DNA of 64,000 nt from contig JAQGBZ010000273.1 in assembly GCA_034687125.1 (NCBI GenBank), forward strand, positions 1 to 64,000, read 5' to 3'. The stretch comes from Neelides folsomi (lineage: Eukaryota; Arthropoda; Collembola; Neelipleona; Neelidae). The position numbers and the translations under genes were made by a program. Below, in pieces: positions 41,879 through 54,447 of this stretch; position 1 is the first letter of the stretch; every line of letters starts with the position of its first letter. The notes beneath the pieces were generated by a model. It ran no database searches. It saw only the letters and a list, made by a program, of their open reading frames with translations, and was not told the origin of the DNA.

Positions 41879-44679
41879 ATGTCTTTAACTTACGCTGATT
41901 TCCATTATTACCAAGTTGGGCGAGAACAAGATAGTCAAGAAAATGTGAGTAGCAATATTCCTTTACAACTGGATAGCTTCTTTCCAAATTCTATCTTGGA
42001 TTTTCCTTCGGAGTTTGATGTGATAGAAGAATGTCATGTGCCTTTGGTCCAGGTAACATCTTTAATATTCAATATTTTAAGAATTAAAATGGCTGTTAGA
42101 TTTCTAATTTTTTTGTTTTGGTATGTTTCAGAATACGAACATATCAAATGAATTCTTCATTATTGCCGAGTTTTCAGAATTGGAAGGACCAATTCCATTA
42201 TGCACGATTCCATATTCAGCTCCAGAAAAAACTGATATTAACTTGGGCGCATTGGCCGTTCATCTGATGTCAACAGACTATCAAGTTAATTCAGTGTGAG
42301 TGTCACATTCAGTTAGCAAAAGTTAAAAAGTTAGGTGATTTTTATTTGACTTTTAATTTATTTTAGTGGAAAATTCAAGGTGTGCCAAGACACTCAAGTA
42401 CTTCGAACAAATGTTTTCAAGGACGTTCATGCGATCATGCAATATTTGACACTTTATGACATCAAAGCTAGAGGATTTGTACGCCCCTTTTGCTTTGGTT
42501 TTGTATCAAAAGATCATGTGAAAATTGATCGCCTTTTAAATGTATTTCTGAAGAAATTAAATAAGGTTTTCTATTATTATTACATCAATGATTATTTGAT
42601 TGCAAATATTTATTTTACGCAATTGACCATTTCTTAACTTTTACTACGCTTATTATTTTGATATTTTATTTACCTATAGATCTCAAAGATTTTGAAAGAA
42701 TCAAATCGTCATTGGTTTAGTCAAGAACTGTCAAATTACCTTTGTCAACTCAGTCGGGCCAAAGATGATTTTTTATTACAATGCGCGAACGAACGGGAAG
42801 GAATGGAATGTGATACAGATGAGAACGAAAAGAAGAGGGAAGATGATTCAATTTCACTTAATCAGATAGCTCTTCAATATACTGAAATTGAAGCAATTCT
42901 CCAATGCATACACGAAGAGGTATTTGATATTAAGATATAAGATATTTGTAATGGATTTTCTTATTAGCGAATTATATCTTCTGACTACTGATCTTCTGAC
43001 TGCTGATATTATCTATTTTTATGTATTATTCTAACCTAATTAATGTCAAATTACTAAACTCTTAATTATCACAGGAAAATAACGAAGAACATCCACCAGA
43101 ATACGAAATCATTTCCAATTTCATTTTAAATTGCCAAAATCCTGCACTTTCAAATATTATCGACAACTTGGGGATTTTAACCCCGCAGAAATCACGTTGT
43201 TCAATTCCAAAAATTGACTTTGATTGGATTCCGCTGGTCCATCCTTTGAAAAGAAAAGGAGAAACTTTAAGGCCACTCACAACATTAGGACAATTCGGAA
43301 CAATTTACTTGGTTTTAAGCTTACTTTTATTAGAAAAGGAAACTCGGACTGATTTCATTTTTTTGGAAATGGGAAAGTTGACTGAAGAATTCAAAAATTG
43401 TGCCTTGAACTTTAATGATAAATTGGAAAAGGCCCAAGATGCTGCTCAAATTGAGGAAAATGATGGAAAGGAAGAAAAATCGCCCGATTCTTTGATAATC
43501 AAAAAACTCTTAGACTCGGGTGCAGAACCGGTGCTGATAATAGAAAAATTAAGTTCTAGTCTTCCTCTTGTTTCGCCTTTGGATAATAAATCGGAAAGCT
43601 TTCACAGTATCACATCTGAGGAAGATTCCGATCCAAATCTAGTTAAGGTAATATTACTTTACCACTACTATCAATATTTTATACAACATAATTTATATAA
43701 TGTACAATAGTAGTTTATAATTATATTGTATTTTTATTCTGTTTAGTGTAATAATGGGAATGAAAGCAGCAACTACGTTTCGGCCATCGGGTCAGTCGAG
43801 AGTTTAAGTGATAGGGAAGATCATATGGGCGGTGGAGAAAAAATTCCCATTCCAGTCAAAGGATCAAATAATAGTAAATTAGAAATTAAAACTCCGGAGC
43901 AGAGGAATACATCAATTAGCTCTGATGAAGACCTCAAATTTTTAGAACCATTATCTGAAGATCTGATCGGTGAAGTTGTGGAAAAAATCCCCTGGTGGGA
44001 TTTGTCCAGTGCGACAATGAAAAGGGGAACCCCCGGGTCTGGACTTTTATCATTCTTTCGCAAATTTCCTCGTGTAGCTCATCATGTGGTTTATTCGATC
44101 CTTATCGGCCGTCCCCTTGTCATTTGTGGAAAAGAAGAAGCTCGTGGGAAAGTGAATTGTATCATCAATGCTATTATTCCATTTGTACCAACTGGAAGTG
44201 AAAGAAAATTTAAAATCCTTCGATGGCACCGCGGGATACTCATTTCAGCTCATCTTAATGAAATTAATGATACTTCAACTGGCTATAAAATTATTGGCCT
44301 TTGCATTCCAGAAAGACTTGAATTTCAAAATCTTTTGAGTCCTAAAGATTTGAACAAGGTCACAGTTCTTGACATGGAGAAGAAAAAGATTTCTGGGCCG
44401 GCATATTCTGGATCGTATTTACATACTTTTGAGCTTAATGCACAGAAAAATTTCATCGACAATTTGAGCCTTTTTGTACGGATGGGATCCATTCTCAATG
44501 AAATAACTGATCAAGTCTTCATGCTCAAATCAATATTGCCATCTTCCCAGAAGGCGTGCGAGCAGGATATTATGAACAAAGCATGCAAGAAATTGGGACT
44601 TTTAAACTCAGACATTGATATTGTTAAATATTTATCAGGTTTAATTACTCTTCCAGAAGAAGCTGTCCAATTATTTTAA
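41879..44679 (+). CDS. SMCR8: SMCR8-like guanine nucleotide exchange subunit
   Basis: Six exons: 41879-42052, 42132-42295, 42367-42565, 42680-42919, 43075-43647, 43747-44679; 760 residues (human 937). The N-terminal longin part matches SMCR8: FFIIAEFSELEGPIPLCTIP, LMSTDYQVNSVGKF, YLTLYDIKARGFVRPFCFG. A coiled Glu/Lys segment and a low-complexity linker follow, then the C-terminal DENN part: FLSFFRKFPRVAHHVVYSI, LIGRPLVICGKEEA, IINAIIPFVPTG and TVLDMEKKKISGPAYSG. In animals SMCR8 binds C9orf72 and WDR41; the complex acts on small GTPases and controls autophagy and lysosome function in the cytosol. The linker is shorter than in vertebrates. The last exon is one long uninterrupted frame and all phases close. 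C9orf72 itself is not in this window. Confidence 0.88.
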
Positions 44680-46409
44680 TAATAATTAAATACAATTTGA
44701 CAATTCATTCAAATCTTATTTATCTCATTAAAATACAACATTAGGTAAAGTTGGCCAATAACTAATAACCAATAACCAATTGAGTTGAGTGCATTTAATG
44801 TTTTCAACTTTTTGGATAAAAGGTACTTATCTTATAAAATACTTAAATATATACTTAAAACACTTAAATAAGTTAAATATTGTAGATTAGGTACATCATA
44901 TAACGCTGAACAATTACCTCATATTTTCTAACAAAAATATAGTCGAAATATTTTATTTATCAATTATTAATATTTGCAAATTAAGCATTGGAAAATTGTA
45001 AGCATACAACATTAAATTAAGATATATAATTACTTTAAAAAATAACTTTTCATAAAATACCCAAAAATAATATCGACAAATGAATGATATAATATATAAA
45101 CACAGGTTAACATTATTTTACTTAAAAGCACTGCATGAATATTACTCAACTCATTAGCACAAGAGTTTACTTAAATAATTCCGAGTTAGTAAGACATAAA
45201 ATAAATATTTTGTAAGAATTTTTTCAACTTATGCACTAGTATATTTTACATAAATATATTTACATATCTACCTTTAATACACATAATATTTATATTTAGC
45301 ACTCGAACTACAAACTTACTACATGTAATATCTAAAGATGTATTACTGGTACCGGTCCTTTCTTTGACAATCTTTATTTATTATCTATTATTGCTTAATG
45401 ATTGTTCTTAAAGTACTTTTTATTATATATTAAACTTTGATAATTACTGGCTTATATCACTTATCAGTTAAATATACTTATTAGTTTTAGGTACATTAAC
45501 TATTGTTTGCATAAATATATTACATTTATACACACTTAAGTATTATACCTACAGGTATATTTAAAAGTATGATATTGTAAATATTTATGTTCATGTGTTT
45601 AACTGTAAATCGGCATTTCACGCTAAAATATCATGTAAATTTTTTCCATTTAACGCGTTCATTTGATAAAGGCCAGTTATGTTAGATATGGATCCGTGAT
45701 CTATTTATGTACAGGTATTTTTATATTGATTAGCAATTATGTAAGAGATTCCTTCTTATTTCAAATTAATGAATATTTTAAGCACACCAAACTAATTGGC
45801 TATACATGTATTCATCCTATACATTAACAATATTAAAGTATTCTACTGCTTTACAAGCTATATATAATTTTCTATAAGATAATCACTCCTAATCCTAAAT
45901 ACTTTCTTAAAAACACTTAAATTCTAATGAGAATAATCAATAATGATAAATTATCATATGACAAACTCTTATACTAATAGTACCTTCTATCAATTTGAGT
46001 TCTCAATCTATTTTATAAAATAGAAAAGAAACCCCTTTGCAGTATATGGCTTTCTTTGTCTTTTGGATAGTTAACTTACAAGCATAACCTACTTAATTGC
46101 ATTGATTACATTTTACAACTAACTAACTATAGACGACATGTAATACCTATTACAGATTAATTTTTGATGACTTCTCAATTATAAACAAAAATTAACTTCT
46201 TTTATCAATAAATTAGCATTAATAAAGTAATTTTACACGACATGTCAATTTTTGAATTACAAGACCCTCACATTGCTTGATTGAAAATTATTTATTATTT
46301 AAGCTAATAATGACTATATAAATATTTAACGATAAACAATGCTCTTAAAAGGCTCCAATAAAGTAATTTTAGTAGTCATTTCGTATGCTTATTGCTTAAA
46401 AGTTTCAAT
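44680..46409. other. Long AT-rich intergenic region
   Basis: About 1.7 kb between the convergent SMCR8 (+) and chemoreceptor (-) genes. It is very AT-rich and dense in short degenerate words such as ACTTAAATA and TTTATATT, without a clean tandem period. No open frame or structured RNA is supported. Confidence 0.6.
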
Positions 46410-48878
46410 TTACAACTGAAGCAAGATGATAAGGTACGTGGTGACAATGGAAAAGAAGGTAAGGATAGTCGAGCCTTGGATGTCGTAGTAGTCGCCACAG
46501 TTAATTCCGAGAACCCTACAAGCATGAAGTTTGACCTCTGCTGTCTCATACGGCTTTCCGCCTCGGAGAAGTTTCGGGATCTCTTCGAGCCATGAATAAA
46601 TAAAGATTTCCGAATCTTCGCCCATCTTCCCTAAGAATGGCAAAAGGCAACAGATCCTCAGAGTGAAGAATACCGAATAAGTCGTGAAGAAAATGCTTAG
46701 GAGAATCGAGGTCGTGTCTGATGACCGTAAAAACACGAAAATGAGAATGCACATCATTGCCAAGTAAAGAGTTTGATGAGCCAAAAACCCTCCAGAGAAG
46801 CAATCATTGATGCTCTATATTCCAAATTAATAGTCAATTAATCGATTAAACTATCAAGTAATTTTGCTAAATTTAGAGACTCTTATTAAATGACTCGTAA
46901 CAATGAAGTAAGACGATAATGACTTATTGACAAAAATAATGACCATTTTGAAAATTCGAGTAAATTGCAAAAGAACTTTTCAATTATTTTACCTCAACAA
47001 CAAATTCAACTCTTCTGTAATTGTCAGTAGCTTCCTCAATTTGCATCTCCTGAGCGCTTCCATATTGTGTGGCATCTCTCTTCTCAATGTTCTCTGCAAT
47101 TGTCGCAACGTCAAGTGTATCATTTTTTGGCTTTTTCCTCCCACAAACAGCACGACGTTCCATTGACACAGAGTTCAAGTTAGACAGAGATTCAATGCAA
47201 TGGCGGATTGACCTCACGCTCGCCATCATCAATATTTCGAATGAACCCGTGTGTAAAATGCACATTGAAACCTATATTTGTAGAATTGATCACATTTTCA
47301 TCTTAAATATTATCAAAACAAGATTTTAATTGTTAAACATGGCATAATGAAAATAATATATTTATTAGAAGTTGATTAAAATACCATGTAGAATTGGACC
47401 AATGCAGATCCATATAAGATGAAAATGTTTTCTCCATTTGGGTCAATAATACATGTAATGTACGCTCCGAAATTGGGATGATAAATGTTGTGAAGAGCCA
47501 CGACGCCGGATGTGAGGACAGCAATGATGAAGTACATCCAAAGAAGTCGACGAAATGTCTTCACTTGAACAGTGTAACAATAATTGGACCGACGGAAATT
47601 CTCATATTCCATTTCTTCTTTGGGGACAGAAGCTTCAAAGATTGTAGCAACCTTTTTGTTTTTAGCATCAAGCCCATTGTTTTTGCCTGTTCAATTAAAA
47701 TAATGGGATTTAATGGGATGTCAATTAGTTCTTGACTTGACCCGTCGTCCCAGCGAGCTACGGGTCAAATCAATAACCAACGTTTCATTAAAAATGCAGA
47801 AGCTGCAGAACTAACTCGAACTTTTTAATCGCAACTTTTAGTTTACTGCTGCTTTATTGAATTTAAAAATCGAATTACATGCGGTTAATTATTTAAGAAA
47901 ATCCCAATTATCACTTTAAAAAGTAAGGAGATTGGAAATTAAAAATCATTTTTATATCAATCAATGTTGTAGAATTTGAATAAAAGCAACTTTACATTAA
48001 CACTCTTGATTCTGAAACGAGATACATATTTTTGAATCCACAATGCTAAAAAAGTATCCAAAATAATAGGAAATTATGTTTTCTTCAAACTTAATTAACT
48101 TTTGTAAGGAGATTGAATTTTTTCTATTGAATTTTTGTTAATCGATATTATAAATTCCCAATAAAATTAATTTGTATATACAAATGTGGTCTACTTTTAA
48201 TTTAATACCACCCGACATTCGAATTCGAATCCGAATATTTTTCATATGCATGCTTGTATGGATATACCATGCCTAACTTAGCAGTCATATAATAATTTTA
48301 TTTAATATATTTTTATAATTTTACTGTATTTGGAATAAAACAAAGTTATTGAATCAAAACCCACATTTAAGACTATATAAGTAGTAATGATATTACATAA
48401 ATAATTAATAGTGTTTTAATTATACTAGATTGTTTCCAATATTTAAAGAACTCTAAATTCTTACTTCCAATGAGATCTCTTTCTAGTTGAAGCCAACGAG
48501 TGAGCGTGTCAGTCAACTGATAACAACAATAATTGGATGTTTGATTTATCTTTAAAATATTTAATAAAACCAAACCTTTTTTGATTTCCTTGTGTAAAGG
48601 GTAATCGAAGGGAGTGGGAACATTCCCATAATGAGCCAACAGCTTTGAGAGAACCATCCCAACTTGTCCACTTTTCCCATCACTGAGCTTACAGTGATCA
48701 TTGCAAATTGGAAAAAGCAATAACCGAGCATAAGGGCTGTCGTAACTTGATACCAAAGCTTCTGAGGGCCCGTACGATGAGCCTCCACCAACGTTCCATC
48801 TTCTTGGATGTTGTAAGGAAAGATCCCCAAAAGAGATGAGAAACTGAAGAATCTTTGATATGCCTTTGAATACGTCAT
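46410..48878 (-). CDS. Gustatory-receptor-like seven-span chemoreceptor (copy A)
   Basis: Five exons on the minus strand: 48576-48878, 48465-48516, 47385-47686, 46993-47271, 46410-46814; 446 residues. The protein starts MTYSKAYQRFFSF, has repeated hydrophobic spans (ALMLGYCFFQFAMITVSSVM; LLWMYFIIAVLTSGVVALHN; TSILLSIFFTTYSVFFTL) and ends ILTFFSIVTTYLIILLQL. The final TYxxxxxQ-type stretch in the last span is the hallmark of the insect gustatory/odorant receptor superfamily, which form ligand-gated cation channels with an intracellular N-terminus. It pairs with the plus-strand copy B: LTRWLQLERDLIG here against WCQLERSIIG there, and both models encode 446 residues. One intron is at the same codon and phase in both (after coding base 355). 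Ligand cannot be told. Exon 1's donor and the small second exon are the least certain. Confidence 0.75.
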
Positions 48879-49430
48879 TTTTTGACAGGATGGAAAGAGA
48901 TTCAACCTGCAACTGAGATATCCTTAGCTTCTTCGACCGAAAAGTTACCGAATGAAAAAATAAATAATTCAAAAGAGTCAAATTTTCATCCTACGCAATC
49001 CTTATTGGGACAAAATTGATTCCTCATTCCACCATTGATGAGAGGGATAAAAAGGAATTAGATAGCGGAATTACGAGTCATAGAAGTAGCTTAATTGAGG
49101 GCTCGATCCATTTCTCCTTAGCGTGACGAATAAGATGATTTCTTAACTGAATAATGAACGACTCTTGACGATTAATAATGTGTATTTACATGAGAAAGGC
49201 GGGACTCTCATCAGAAATTCATAAATGTACGAACTGAATTCTTCCATTGGATGACCTCGAGCGCCAAGGAGAATTCGGATCCGATGGTTCATCAAAGTGC
49301 TCTTTATTTATTTTCTTCACATTTAAATTGTTTTCTGACCCTAAACATCCAAAGCTTCGAGAAGTCCAGCGACTTTTCTGCTTCTCTCATTGATTTTATT
49401 CCCTTTCCAGTTGCAACCTGCTCTTGAAAA
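48879..49430. promoter_or_regulatory. Divergent intergenic region between the chemoreceptor copies
   Basis: 552 bases separate the two start codons, which point away from each other. The region can hold both promoters and may be shared. The plus-strand side around 49,250-49,430 is less AT-rich. I see no clear TATA box. Confidence 0.45.
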
Positions 49431-51223
49431 ATGGAAGACCAAAGCTTTGGAGTTTACAGATATTATTTCAATTTTGTCAAACTATGTAAGTTAAATACTA
49501 TTTTAATTATGTTAATAATAATTAATATTATTTTCCAGATTTGCAATATAATTTTATAATGTACTTAATTATTTAATATATATTTGTGCATCTGATACTT
49601 TTATCGTTGCTAATTTTTATTCTTTTATTTTAAAAATTAATTTTAGGTGGAGTTTTCCCATTCAAAGTTCCATATCCTGGAACTCATTTGGAAATCCATC
49701 GAGGCGGGATTTGGAGTTGGTTCTATTACATCAACTTCATTGGGGTTCTTTTCTCCACGGCATTTCAATTTGTCCAACTTCTCCTTACAATGGCTTATGA
49801 ACCACTCCCATTGAACGTCGTTACACAACTTGGCTGGATGTTCGCAATACTCATCCCCTTCTCGAATCAAATGTCATTTATAAGGCAAGAAGAGCGAGTC
49901 GTTCAATCTGTTGACTGTTGGTGTCAACTCGAAAGATCCATCATTGGTATGAATTAATTATTTTAAAAATATCTTTATAATCATTTTGTGTCATTTGAAG
50001 GATCTGCATTGAGAAATCTCCCCAATATGCCACAAGGACCAATGCTCGAAATGTCTGCTTGCCAAGCAGCTCAAACCCGACTATTCAAAAAGTCAGCTTT
50101 CATGTACGCAATCTTGACTTTGATTGCCTTTACCGGAATGACGCTTCATATTGTTATGAATCCTCGGTTTCCTGCATATGTCTACTCCGTGTCGGCGGTT
50201 GATGACGAAATTCTCAAGAATCTCTCAATCGCTTACCAGATTTGGCTCCTCTTCAACATTGCAACAAATGTATTTGCTTCAGAAATCATTTGCATTCTTT
50301 CGGCTGGATCTATTGTCCACTGTATTGAGAATCTTTGCTTTCGCGGATCTGTCGTGATGTCAAACTCCCAATGTGACATGCCGCATTTGGATCAAGTTTT
50401 TATCAAAAATTGGGCAGCTTTTGAATCAAAATCAAAGGAGGCGAAGGGAAGTGCTACAATTCATGTAGCACCATCAAAAGACAATTTACCGCAGGATAGC
50501 CTCGCTCATGTGGTCCAAAACGTCGTCGACATACAATATGCCCTTGATCGATTCAAAGATGTCGAAGCAGTCGTGGGTAAATATTCCTACAATTAAAATA
50601 TACTTAGTATACCTATTTATATAATAAATACTAAATTTTATTTGAATCAAATGAATAATATCAATTTTTCCTAGACACAATGAATAACAGCTTTGGATCA
50701 ATAATTTTTCATCATCAGAGCGTGTACATGTCTCTCATGTGCACTGTCTTTTACACTGCGTAATTTCTTTTAATATTAGAACACTACCTATAAACATTAT
50801 TGCTTCAATATATTGCATCATTGCTTCATTACATAGAATTTAAAATTTACTAATCGATTATGGATTATATGAATGCTAAAAATATTAATTTAATTTAGTA
50901 TTCGGGATTGGCCGATCATGAGTTTGGAGGGCAAACTTCTTCTCGGGGTGGTCGCTCTTTACTACGCTGTTCGCCTCTTTATGTTTTTCCCAGCCATGGG
51001 AAGGGTGAACGTGATGAGCTATACGTTTGTTGAGAGTTGGATGGAAGGGTTGAGGCACATCCCGAAAGGAAAGTACGCGTACGAGTTCTACATGCACAAG
51101 CTGGAGAGTTGCAGGAAGTTGGCCTACGACTCAGGTGGCTTCTTTCTTATGCAGAAAGGAACCGTTCTTACATTCGTTTCAATTGTCACGACCCATGTCA
51201 TTGTACTGCTTCAACTTTATTAA
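49431..51223 (+). CDS. Gustatory-receptor-like seven-span chemoreceptor (copy B)
   Basis: Five exons: 49431-49485, 49647-49946, 50001-50576, 50675-50759, 50899-51223; 446 residues. Starts MEDQSFGVYRYYFNFVKLCG; hydrophobic spans include YINFIGVLFSTAFQFVQLLL, FMYAILTLIAFTGMTLHIVM, IWLLFNIATNVFASEIICIL and LLLGVVALYYAVRLFMFF. The C-terminus is GFFLMQKGTVLTFVSIV followed by TTHVIVLLQLY, equivalent to the TYxxxxxQ motif of insect gustatory receptors with His in place of Tyr. A long hydrophilic segment (residues about 240-310, with SKEAKGSATIHVAPSKDN) is the large intracellular loop before the last spans. It lies head to head with copy A, from which it diverged long ago: many positions differ and only one intron position is clearly shared. 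Likely a chemosensory cation channel; ligand unknown. Confidence 0.76.
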
Positions 51224-52464
51224 TTCATTCGAGTGACAAAAATATTAGATATCTCAATAATTGTGCTAGTCATGAGATATTTATTTATAATATTATGTTA
51301 CCTATAATATAATATTTATGCACATGACTTACAGAGTATCTGCATTTGTGTAAAATTATTAAAGCTAATCATTAAAAACTGAATTGTCTTATTATGTCAA
51401 GACTTTATAATGCTTAAATATTTTGATTTCGTAGTTATTTGTTATTATGTATAACTAACTATGTAATAGTTCAATGTTCAATCAGTTCAACGAACACCTA
51501 ACAATAATTGATAAAATCCTTGCATGGCAAGTTGTAAGAAGGTAAGAAATATAGGAAATATTTCGCAACAAAGAAAGACTTATAAAGGCTATAAAACACA
51601 TTATTATTAGAACTACTATATTACTTAAAATGTACTCATTGAATTAAAATATTAAAAATTAAATAACTACGGATAACTTGCATCTACAATACTCTTCATG
51701 TTACTAAATTTCATACCCTTACAAAATATACAGATATTCGTATCAATAACATACTCTATATATATTCACATAAATATGTGTAGGTACCTTTTCTTATTTC
51801 ATGATATAAATCTTGACACCAATATACTCCTTTGTTTGAAGTTATTTAAATGCGGAAGGTTAAATTATGTCTATGGATAGTTGAAATTGAAAGTTGATTG
51901 TCTCACAGTCAATTCTTGTTTTGAATATGAAACTGTGAAAAAGAACCCGGTGATCCTCCGGTGTGGTACGAGTACTTGTGTACATTTTCATTCCTTGGTG
52001 TCCTTTACCATGTATCTATTACAATTACCCATCCATCACATAGTTATAAACAAAATAACATTATACTTTGTGATGATTATAACCGCTGATAAGCCGAAGA
52101 GTGAAGGGAGCAAACACGGACTTAAAGGGTTCCCTTAAACATTGACCTAAATTTCACTTTCCTGCATGTTTGTTTACCACGGTGAGCTCAGGGTTCGCCC
52201 AAGTTATGATGACAAAAATTGGTTTATTCTGGTCTTTTCGATGGTTTCGTCTTCGTTGGGAGTTTTTACCTACCCGGTAGCATGAAAGTGAAAGTAAAAT
52301 TGCCTTTCAGTTTAAATGACCTTTCTCACCCATTTCCGAATAGGTGTGATGAAGGTTAAAGGCAAAATTGAAAATATAAAACTCTTGTTTGTTAAAATCA
52401 TCCCTTCACTTGGCTTCCTGCTTCATCCAACTTCCTTCTTCTCACCACTTTTAAACCAATAAAC
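51224..52464. other. Intergenic region
   Basis: 3' flank of chemoreceptor copy B, then the promoter side of the Gly/Tyr/Ser-rich protein gene. The segment near 52,270-52,320 starts with ACCTACCCGG and resembles the end of the MITE at 54,448, so it may be a decayed related copy. Confidence 0.45.
52375..52380 (+). promoter_or_regulatory. TATA box of the Gly/Tyr/Ser-rich protein gene
   Basis: TATAAA in the context AAAATATAAAACT, 85-90 bases before the ATG at 52465. This spacing leaves room for a start site about 30 bases downstream and a short leader, the usual layout of highly expressed arthropod cuticle genes. Confidence 0.55.
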
Positions 52465-54272
52465 ATGGTAATTCATTCATTAAAGCTTTTAACATTATTT
52501 GAACCAATTTGGACCTTGATAGGATCCAAACTCGACGTCTTAATTTCTTAATATACATTTCCATTTTAATTCTAATACAAACATTTGGTTTTTATTATTA
52601 CAGAAAACGATAATCCTGTTAATTTTATTTGCACACTTCTTCGGGATGATTGTTGGCGACCTAAAGCATTGCCGATTGACACGTTCAGTTGGACCTGCTC
52701 CTTTCGTTCCGACGACGTCCATTTCCTTCAGCTCGGTTGGAAACATAGACAAGTCGACTTACTCGGAATCAGCAGGAAATGGTTACAACACGAACAGGAA
52801 AATCCAAACATTGAAAACTGAATCCCATGGCCAGCCGATCCACATATCTTGCCACAGTACGGCCAATGCAGTTGCAGGAGGAGACCATTCAAGTAGCACA
52901 GACTCGTCAGGATCACCAGCAGGAGGAGATCATTCAAGTAGCACAGACTCGCCAGGATCACCAGCAGGAGGAATGTCAGGTCATTCAAGTGGAATGGGAC
53001 AATATGCTCCTTCTCATGCATCTAATCAGTATCAACCGACACCTGCAGTCTATCAACCGCCTCCTGCAATAAACATCCATTATGGTCAGACCCGAATATC
53101 TTTATTGAAACAAAACACACTTTCATTGTTAATACAGCGAAAATTAATTGCCGTTTTCTTTCATTAGGAACAATGTATTCAACGGGAAGCCAATATGCCT
53201 CTTCTTATGGATCAAGCCAACCTGCAACAAATTATGGTAGGAAAATTTCCAATAACTGATCATTGCTTTAAACAAAAATAATTTAGTACCGGGTAATTTT
53301 CATTTTAAGTTCAATAATTAAATAGCATTTAAATTAAACAAAAAATGTAATATAAAATTGTTATTCCAAATATGTAGGAGGTATGAGTCCATCAACTGGA
53401 TATGCTCCTTCTCAAGGATACAGCCAACCCGCCCCACAGAACAATTACCCTGTGATGGCTATGACAAATTCGTATCAACCAAGTGCTCAAGCTCAACTTG
53501 CTCCGCCATCAAATTACGGTATTGCAAATTAAAGATCAATAACAACTAACCTCCTTATTTAATGCCGCAAATGAATCAATTTTAAAATAGTTTTTTAATA
53601 AATTTGTATAGGAGTGCAAGCACCGAGTGGACAATATGCACCTTCGTATGGAGCCCCAGGAAGCAATTACCCTCAAACAAATTCATATTCATATCAACCG
53701 AACAACTATAAGCCCGCTCCTCCTCCAGAAACTGTTCAAATTTCATTCAATAGCGGAAGTCCATCCTGGCAAGGGACGAACTTGTACAAGGGAAGCAACC
53801 AAGGAGTAAATAGCGGAGCAGGTTACAACGGAGGGAGCTACGCAAGCAGTTATACCGGCTCTGGACAATATGCAAAACCAAGTTATCCAATGAACAACAA
53901 TTACAATGGAATGAATAGCTCTGGGAGATATGGCCCTTACGGAGGACAAAAACCATATCATCCAAAAATTATTGCTATAAAAGGATCTTATCCTAAGCAA
54001 GGTCCATACAAACAAAATTATCCTCAGCAGAATTATGGTTACGCTTCAGCATATCCACGGTCATGTTTACCAGCAATGTATGGGTAAGGTTTTTAATTGT
54101 TTAAATGTTTTATTAATTTGTACATACTGCACAAAATGTAATTATTGAATAAAAATAGTTTAAATTAACCAACTTGTACATGCCTAATAACTAAATTACT
54201 GAATGATTTATCATTAGGACACCTCCGTATGCATATCAGCAACCACCTTCAGTTTACGGAGGAAAGTATTAA
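52465..54272 (+). CDS. Secreted Tyr/Pro/Gly/Ser-rich structural protein
   Basis: Six exons: 52465-52467 (only the ATG), 52604-53084, 53168-53236, 53378-53518, 53612-54083, 54218-54272; 406 residues. The second exon supplies the signal peptide (MKTIILLILFAHFFGMIVG). Then come low-complexity tracts: two tandem 15-residue repeats of GGDHSSSTDSxGSPA and, over four exons, repeated GxYAPS, SYQP, NYPQ, YGG units. Introns 2 to 4 are phase 1 after a Tyr-Gly pair, so exons could be added or lost without breaking the frame. A first exon holding only the initiator codon is common in arthropod cuticle genes. There is no Rebers-Riddiford chitin-binding domain, so this is a low-complexity cuticular, glue or silk-like matrix protein; which one cannot be told. 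It ends QQPPSVYGGKY. Confidence 0.82.
52874..52978 (+). repeat. 45-bp coding tandem repeat
   Basis: Unit starts at 52874, 52919 and (partial) 52964 begin GCAGGAGGA. The first two units differ at only two or three bases and encode GGDHSSSTDSSGSPA and its Pro variant, within exon 2 of the secreted structural protein. Recent duplication is likely. Confidence 0.85.
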
Positions 54273-54447
54273 ATCTTGTCAATTCAATGAGCAGTTGTGA
54301 AATCGATGAATGCCAACTTTTTCTGATATAATTATATGATATTTTCACATAAATAAATATTATTTCTTTTAACAAATTCATAATTCTTAAGCATTTCTTT
54401 CATATGATTAGTTTTACTTCCATGTTTGAATAAGTATCTTACATACC

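Noticed and set aside
44680-46409. Tandem repeat or satellite in the AT-rich block
   Set aside because: Words such as ACTTAAAT recur, but without a steady period; composition alone explains them.
46410-51223. Innexin or other gap-junction channel as identity of the head-to-head pair
   Set aside because: No YYQWV motif or extracellular cysteine pairs; span number and the C-terminal TYxxxxxQ-like motif fit gustatory receptors instead.
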